A stretch of DNA of 7,774 nucleotides from positions 302-8,075 of the forward strand of contig DOKO01000112.1 in the NCBI GenBank assembly GCA_003510825.1, written 5' to 3'. This DNA is from Stenotrophomonas sp. (GTDB lineage: Bacteria > Pseudomonadota > Gammaproteobacteria > Xanthomonadales > Xanthomonadaceae). A program made the position numbers and the translations under genes. The first letter of the stretch is position 1; the number at the start of each line of letters is the position of its first letter. A model generated the notes under the pieces. That model was not told the origin of the DNA. It did not search any database and worked only from the letters and a program-made list of their open reading frames with translations. Below are positions 6,605 to 7,774 of the stretch, piece by piece.

Positions 6605-7774
6605 TTAGAGGCCGGCCCAGGCTTCCACTTCCTCGACGAAATGGTGCACGTCCAGGTAGCGGTTGTAGAGCGGGGTGGGCGAGATGCGGATCACGTCCGG
6701 TTCGCGCCAGTCGCCGAGCACGCCGATGGCGCGCAGGTGTTCGAACAGGGCGCGGCCACGTTCGCGGCCTGCGAGCACGCGCAAGGAGAGCTGGCAGCCG
6801 CGGCGTTCCGGTTCGGACGGGGTGACGATGTCCAGCACCTGCGGCAGGCGTGCACGCACCAGTGCATCGAGCAGGCCGGTCAGGGCCAGCGACTTGCGGC
6901 GCAGGGCTTCCATGCCGGCACGCTCGAACAGGTCAAGCGATGCGCGCAGCGGGGCCAGGCCAAGGATCGGCGGATTGCTCAGCTGCCAGCCTTCGGCGCC
7001 GATGGCCGGGGTGAACTGCGGCGCCATCTGGAAGCGGGTCGCTTCATCGTGGCCCCACCAACCGGCAAAACGCGGCAGGCTGGTGTCGCGGTGGTGGCGT
7101 TCGTGCACGAAGGCACCGGCCACGGCGCCCGGGCCGCTGTTGAGGTACTTGTAGTGGCACCACACGGCGAAATCCGGCGCGACATCGTGCAGGTGCAGCG
7201 GCAGGTTGCCGACCGAATGGGCCAGGTCGAAGCCGATGCGGGCGCCCTGCAGGCGCGCGAGGCGGGTGATCGCATCGAGGTCGAAGGCCTGGCCGGTGCG
7301 GTACTGCACGCCCGGCCACAGCACCAGCGCCAGGCGCGCGCCGTGTTCGCCGATGGCGCGTTCAATGGCGGCCATCGAGATGGTGCCGTTGGCTTCGTCC
7401 GGCTCCACTTCCACCAGGCACTCCGCCGGGTCGAAACCATGGAAACGGATCTGCGCTTCCACCGCATGGCGGTCGGTCGGGAACGCGCCGGCTTCCATCA
7501 GGATGACCGGGCGCTCGGTGGTGGGGCGGTAGAAGCTGACCATCATCAGGTGCAGGTTCACGCTCAGCGTGTTCATCGCCACCACTTCGCTGGGCAGCGC
7601 GCCGACCACGCGGGCCAGCTGTGCGCTGACCAGGCGGTGGTAGGACAGCCACTGGGTGGGGCCGGTGAAGTGGCCTTCCACGGCCAGCTCGCCCCACTGC
7701 TTCATCACTTCCTGCACGGCGGCCTGCGCGCCACGCGGCTGCAGGCCCAGCGAGTTGCCGACGAAGTAGGTCTG
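6605..7774 (-). CDS. kynU: Kynureninase, lacking its N-terminal end (runs off the window)
   Basis: PLP-dependent hydrolase that splits 3-hydroxykynurenine into 3-hydroxyanthranilate and alanine (or kynurenine into anthranilate). The frame is open to the right edge; 389 residues are visible and about 30-40 are missing. In visible numbering, YFVGNSLGLQP (3-13) is the N-terminal signature. Thr69 in NTLSVN and FPTD (98-101) contact the cofactor, and Asp183 in GFDLAHSVGN pairs with the PLP ring nitrogen. Lys209 in CHYKYLNSGPG is the Schiff-base lysine, and GWWGH (238-242) follows. TPSEPERRGCQLSL (318-331) and ISPTPLYNRYLDV (364-376) complete the C-terminal domain. The residues that set substrate choice are His35, Ser266 and Asn267, like the human enzyme. 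A GTG at 7717 is internal, because conserved sequence precedes it. It is the first visible gene of the minus-strand unit, and the promoter is outside the window. Confidence 0.98.
   Translation of the reverse strand, partial: QTYFVGNSLGLQPRGAQAAVQEVMKQWGELAVEGHFTGPTQWLSYHRLVSAQLARVVGALPSEVVAMNTLSVNLHLMMVSFYRPTTERPVILMEAGAFPTDRHAVEAQIRFHGFDPAECLVEVEPDEANGTISMAAIERAIGEHGARLALVLWPGVQYRTGQAFDLDAITRLARLQGARIGFDLAHSVGNLPLHLHDVAPDFAVWCHYKYLNSGPGAVAGAFVHERHHRDTSLPRFAGWWGHDEATRFQMAPQFTPAIGAEGWQLSNPPILGLAPLRASLDLFERAGMEALRRKSLALTGLLDALVRARLPQVLDIVTPSEPERRGCQLSLRVLAGRERGRALFEHLRAIGVLGDWREPDVIRISPTPLYNRYLDVHHFVEEVEAWAGL

Noticed and set aside
5287..6825. 512-codon open frame on the plus strand
   Set aside because: Antisense to kmo and the end of kynU, both recognised beyond doubt. 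The translation has no family motif and ends in Arg/Gly-rich low-complexity sequence.

Overview
The window is about two-thirds G+C and looks like ordinary chromosome from a gammaproteobacterium of the Xanthomonadaceae/Lysobacteraceae. Stenotrophomonas, of the S. maltophilia type, fits best. The reasons are the protein sequences, the tryptophan-to-NAD (kynurenine) genes typical of this family, and a cluster of GTAG-headed palindromes with a core like the SMAG (Stenotrophomonas GTAG) REP elements. I see no phage, transposon, plasmid, tRNA, rRNA or CRISPR sequence.

Layout. On the plus strand, from the left edge to 1384, lie the 3' half of an NAD kinase gene and, 48 nt later, a complete cytosolic-type 5'-nucleotidase (HAD fold). 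On the minus strand, read from the right edge, six genes run in one direction: kynureninase (5' end outside the window), kynurenine 3-monooxygenase, exodeoxyribonuclease I, a DUF2461/TIGR02453 protein, an aldo/keto reductase and a small membrane-anchored DUF2939 protein. The gaps are 31 nt, then overlaps of 1, 4 and 1 nt, then 42 nt. This looks like one transcription unit whose promoter lies beyond 7774. The two gene groups converge on a 113-nt spacer (1385-1497) almost filled by three REP-like hairpins, two of which are near-exact inverted copies of each other. No stretch over 300 nt lacks a gene.

How the genes fit together. Kynurenine 3-monooxygenase and kynureninase are consecutive steps from kynurenine to 3-hydroxyanthranilate, the precursor of quinolinate and NAD. 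NAD kinase, across the spacer, turns NAD into NADP, the cofactor form normally used by both the monooxygenase and aldo/keto reductases. The 5'-nucleotidase may trim nucleoside monophosphates. So much of the window touches NAD(P) or nucleotide metabolism, while exonuclease I is a DNA-repair enzyme carried in the same unit. DUF2461 and DUF2939 have no assigned function.

The points most worth a second look are the kynureninase, whose substrate-specificity positions match the human 3-hydroxykynurenine enzyme rather than the Pseudomonas kynurenine enzyme; the TTG start apparently used by the monooxygenase gene; the coupled kyn-sbcB gene order; and the three-hairpin REP cluster. I did not find a clearly new biological system.
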